A DNA stretch of 64,000 nucleotides from Caulobacter henricii. GTDB lineage: Bacteria; Pseudomonadota; Alphaproteobacteria; Caulobacterales; Caulobacteraceae. A program made the translations under genes and the position numbers. This document shows, piece by piece, positions 61,805 to 64,000 of this stretch. Under the pieces are notes generated by a model, which saw only the letters and a list, made by a program, of their open reading frames with translations, made no database searches and was not told the DNA's origin. Every line of letters starts with the position of its first letter. The stretch's first letter is position 1. The DNA is taken from the NCBI RefSeq assembly GCF_001414055.1, contig NZ_CP013002.1, positions 2,914,001 through 2,978,000 on the forward strand, in the 5' to 3' direction.

Positions 61805-64000
61805 ATGCCCAAAAGAACAGACCTGTCCTCGATCCTGATCATTGGCGCCGGCCCCATCGTGATCGGCCAGGCTTGCGAGTTCGACTATTCGGGCGTCCAG
61901 GCCTGCAAGGCCCTGCGCGCCGAGGGCTACCGGATCATCCTGGTCAATTCCAACCCTGCCACGATCATGACCGATCCGGACGTGGCCGACGCGACCTATA
62001 TCGAGCCGATCACCCCGGACATGGTCGCCAAGATCATCGAGAAGGAGCGCCCCGACGCCCTCCTGCCGACCATGGGCGGCCAGACAGCCCTGAACACTGC
62101 CCTGGCTCTCGAAGCCAACGGCACCCTGGCCAAGTTCGGCGTCGAGATGATCGGGGCCAAGGCCGAGGTCATCGACAAGGCCGAGGACCGCCAGAAGTTC
62201 CGCGACGCCATGGACAAGCTGGGTCTCGAGAGCCCCAAGTCCAAGGCCGCCCACAACATGGACGAAGCCCGCGAGGGCCTGGCCTTCGTCGGCCTGCCTG
62301 CCATCATCCGCCCCAGCTTCACCCTGGCCGGCACCGGCGGCGGCATCGCCTACAACCTCGAGGAATTCGAGGAGATCGTGCTGCGGGGTCTGGACCTGTC
62401 GCCGACTACCGAGGTGCTGATCGAAGAAAGCGTCCTGGGCTGGAAAGAGTACGAGATGGAGGTCGTGCGCGACACGGCCGACAACTGCATCATCGTCTGC
62501 TCGATCGAGAACATCGACCCAATGGGCGTCCATACCGGTGACAGCATCACCGTCGCCCCGGCCCTGACCCTGACGGACAAGGAATACCAGTGGATGCGCG
62601 CGGCGTCGATCGCCGTGCTGCGCGAGATCGGCGTCGAGACCGGCGGCTCCAACGTCCAGTTCGCGGTCAATCCGGCCGACGGCCGCATGGTCGTGATCGA
62701 GATGAACCCGCGCGTCTCGCGCTCGTCGGCCCTGGCGTCCAAGGCGACCGGCTTCCCGATCGCCAAGGTCGCCGCCCGCCTGGCCGTCGGCTACACGCTC
62801 GATGAGCTGAAGAACGACATCACGGGCGGCGCGACCCCGGCCTCGTTCGAGCCCTCGATCGACTATGTCGTCACCAAGATCCCGCGCTTTGCCTTCGAGA
62901 AGTATCCGGGCAGCGAGCCGCATCTGACCACCGCCATGAAGTCGGTCGGCGAAGTGATGGCCATCGGCCGCACCTTCAAGGAAAGCGTCCAGAAGGCCCT
63001 GCGCGGCCTGGAAACCGGCCTGTCGGGCTTCGACGAGGTGGACATCCACGGCGCTGATGATCCGGACAACGGCAAGGCCGCCGTGATCCGCGCCCTGGGC
63101 ATGCCCACCCCCGATCGCCTGCGCGTCATCGCCCAGGCCTTCCGCCACGGCCTGACCGTGGAAGAGGTCAATGCCGCCTGTTCCTACGAGCCCTGGTTCC
63201 TGCGCCAGATCGCCGAGCTGATCCGCCAGGAAGGCTGGGTCCGGGCCGGCGGCCTGCCGACCGACGCCCAGGGCTTCCGCGCCCTCAAGGCCCAGGGTTT
63301 CTCCGACGCCCGCCTGGCCAAGCTGACCGGCTCTACAGAAACCGCCGTCCGCAAGGCCCGTCAGGCCCTGGACGTGCGGCCGGTGTTCAAGCGCATCGAC
63401 AGCTGCGCCGGCGAGTTCGCCGCCACCACCCCCTACATGTATTCGACCTACGAGACCGGTGCCCTGGGCCAGGTCCCGGAGTGCGAAAGCGCGCCCAGCA
63501 ACCGCAAAAAGGCGGTGATCCTCGGCGGCGGTCCCAACCGGATCGGCCAGGGCATCGAGTTCGACTATTGCTGCTGCCATGCAGCCTTTGCGCTCGACGC
63601 CATCGGCATCGAGTCGATCATGGTCAACTGCAACCCCGAGACCGTCTCGACCGACTACGACACCTCAGACCGCCTGTACTTCGAGCCCCTGACGGCCGAG
63701 GACGTGCTGGAGCTGCTGCATGTCGAGATGAGCAACGGGACCCTGGCCGGCGTCATCGTGCAGTTCGGCGGCCAGACCCCGCTGAAGCTGGCCCACGCCC
63801 TGGAAGAGGCCGGCGTGCCGATCCTGGGCACCAGCCCTGACGCCATCGACCTGGCCGAAGACCGCGAGCGCTTCCAGCAGCTGCTGAACGGCCTCGACAT
63901 CGCCCAGCCCGAAAACGCCATTGCCCGCACCTGGGACGAGGCCCGGGCCGAAGGCGACAAGATCGGCTTCCCGTTCGTGATGCGCCCGTCCTACGTGCTG
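61805..64000 (+). CDS. carB: Carbamoyl-phosphate synthase large subunit CarB (5' part)
   Basis: The first 732 codons from ATG 61805, open to the last base of the window; full CarB is ~1,070-1,100 residues. The first ATP-grasp half is complete ([78 protein letters not shown]). The oligomerisation domain follows. The second half begins with [20 protein letters not shown] and [20 protein letters not shown], running into the second grasp fold at FVMRPSYVL. It makes carbamoyl phosphate with CarA. The 193-base upstream gap contains no gene. Confidence 0.97.
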   Translation, partial: MPKRTDLSSILIIGAGPIVIGQACEFDYSGVQACKALRAEGYRIILVNSNPATIMTDPDVADATYIEPITPDMVAKIIEKERPDALLPTMGGQTALNTALALEANGTLAKFGVEMIGAKAEVIDKAEDRQKFRDAMDKLGLESPKSKAAHNMDEAREGLAFVGLPAIIRPSFTLAGTGGGIAYNLEEFEEIVLRGLDLSPTTEVLIEESVLGWKEYEMEVVRDTADNCIIVCSIENIDPMGVHTGDSITVAPALTLTDKEYQWMRAASIAVLREIGVETGGSNVQFAVNPADGRMVVIEMNPRVSRSSALASKATGFPIAKVAARLAVGYTLDELKNDITGGATPASFEPSIDYVVTKIPRFAFEKYPGSEPHLTTAMKSVGEVMAIGRTFKESVQKALRGLETGLSGFDEVDIHGADDPDNGKAAVIRALGMPTPDRLRVIAQAFRHGLTVEEVNAACSYEPWFLRQIAELIRQEGWVRAGGLPTDAQGFRALKAQGFSDARLAKLTGSTETAVRKARQALDVRPVFKRIDSCAGEFAATTPYMYSTYETGALGQVPECESAPSNRKKAVILGGGPNRIGQGIEFDYCCCHAAFALDAIGIESIMVNCNPETVSTDYDTSDRLYFEPLTAEDVLELLHVEMSNGTLAGVIVQFGGQTPLKLAHALEEAGVPILGTSPDAIDLAEDRERFQQLLNGLDIAQPENAIARTWDEARAEGDKIGFPFVMRPSYVL

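Noticed and set aside
61517-63580. A 687-codon minus-strand frame opposite carB
   Set aside because: Shadow of carB; carB motifs are unambiguous on the plus strand.

Overview
This window is a chromosomal segment of a GC-rich alphaproteobacterium, almost certainly a member of the Caulobacteraceae (Caulobacter or a close relative). The evidence is a 231-residue CtrA ending in Ala-Ala, an adjacent 93-residue SciP, FlbD with its degenerate receiver domain, FlbE next to FliN and FliG, and sigma-54 promoters driving divergent hook operons. No tRNA, rRNA, CRISPR array, prophage or classical insertion sequence was seen.

Layout. 1-3.4 kb: a secreted M20 peptidase, a PepSY-type membrane protein and an M23 murein peptidase. 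3.6-4.5 kb: ctrA with an upstream region rich in GANTC (CcrM) sites. 4.7-6.7 kb: a membrane-anchored LytTR regulator divergent from a secreted alpha/beta hydrolase. 6.7-24.7 kb: a near-continuous flagellar block. It holds fliI-fliJ (+); flhA, flbD, fliN, flbE, fliG and fliF (-); the CtrA antagonist sciP (-); and flgE, flgD and fliK (-) divergent from flgK-flgL (+). The two hook operons each have a recognisable sigma-54 promoter, and FlbD, encoded in the block, is their expected activator. CtrA (early genes), SciP (CtrA shut-off) and FlbD/sigma-54 (late genes) therefore lie within about 17 kb.

24.7-45 kb: mnmA; an Lrp-type regulator divergent from putA; a GH5 mannanase-like enzyme and a type-B carboxylesterase, both with twin-arginine-like leaders; a globin-fold protein that seems to lack its haem-ligand histidine; carA; a DUF1272 protein; a 47-residue membrane peptide; an FMN alpha-hydroxy-acid oxidase; a HAD phosphatase; an acyltransferase; a group-III truncated haemoglobin overlapping a 2-oxoglutarate dioxygenase gene; a LysR/oxidoreductase divergent pair; dnaG; and a GIY-YIG nuclease gene enclosed by two inverted copies of a 116-bp REP-like element.

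45.5-64 kb: rpoD with a strong terminator, a miniature flagellar-rod-like protein, an M28 peptidase, a DUF998 protein, an SDR with a perfect palindrome upstream, a second 2OG-Fe(II) oxygenase, a ParD/ParE-like toxin-antitoxin pair directly before uvrC, a glycerate-kinase-like protein, an HWE sensor kinase, pgsA, a cold-shock protein, a membrane protein/XRE regulator pair behind an inverted repeat, a COG2509-type flavoprotein and the first 732 codons of carB, which runs off the window. carA and carB are about 27 kb apart and on opposite strands.

Most assignments rest on direct reading of the translated proteins. Operators, promoters and hairpins were found by eye and carry lower confidence.
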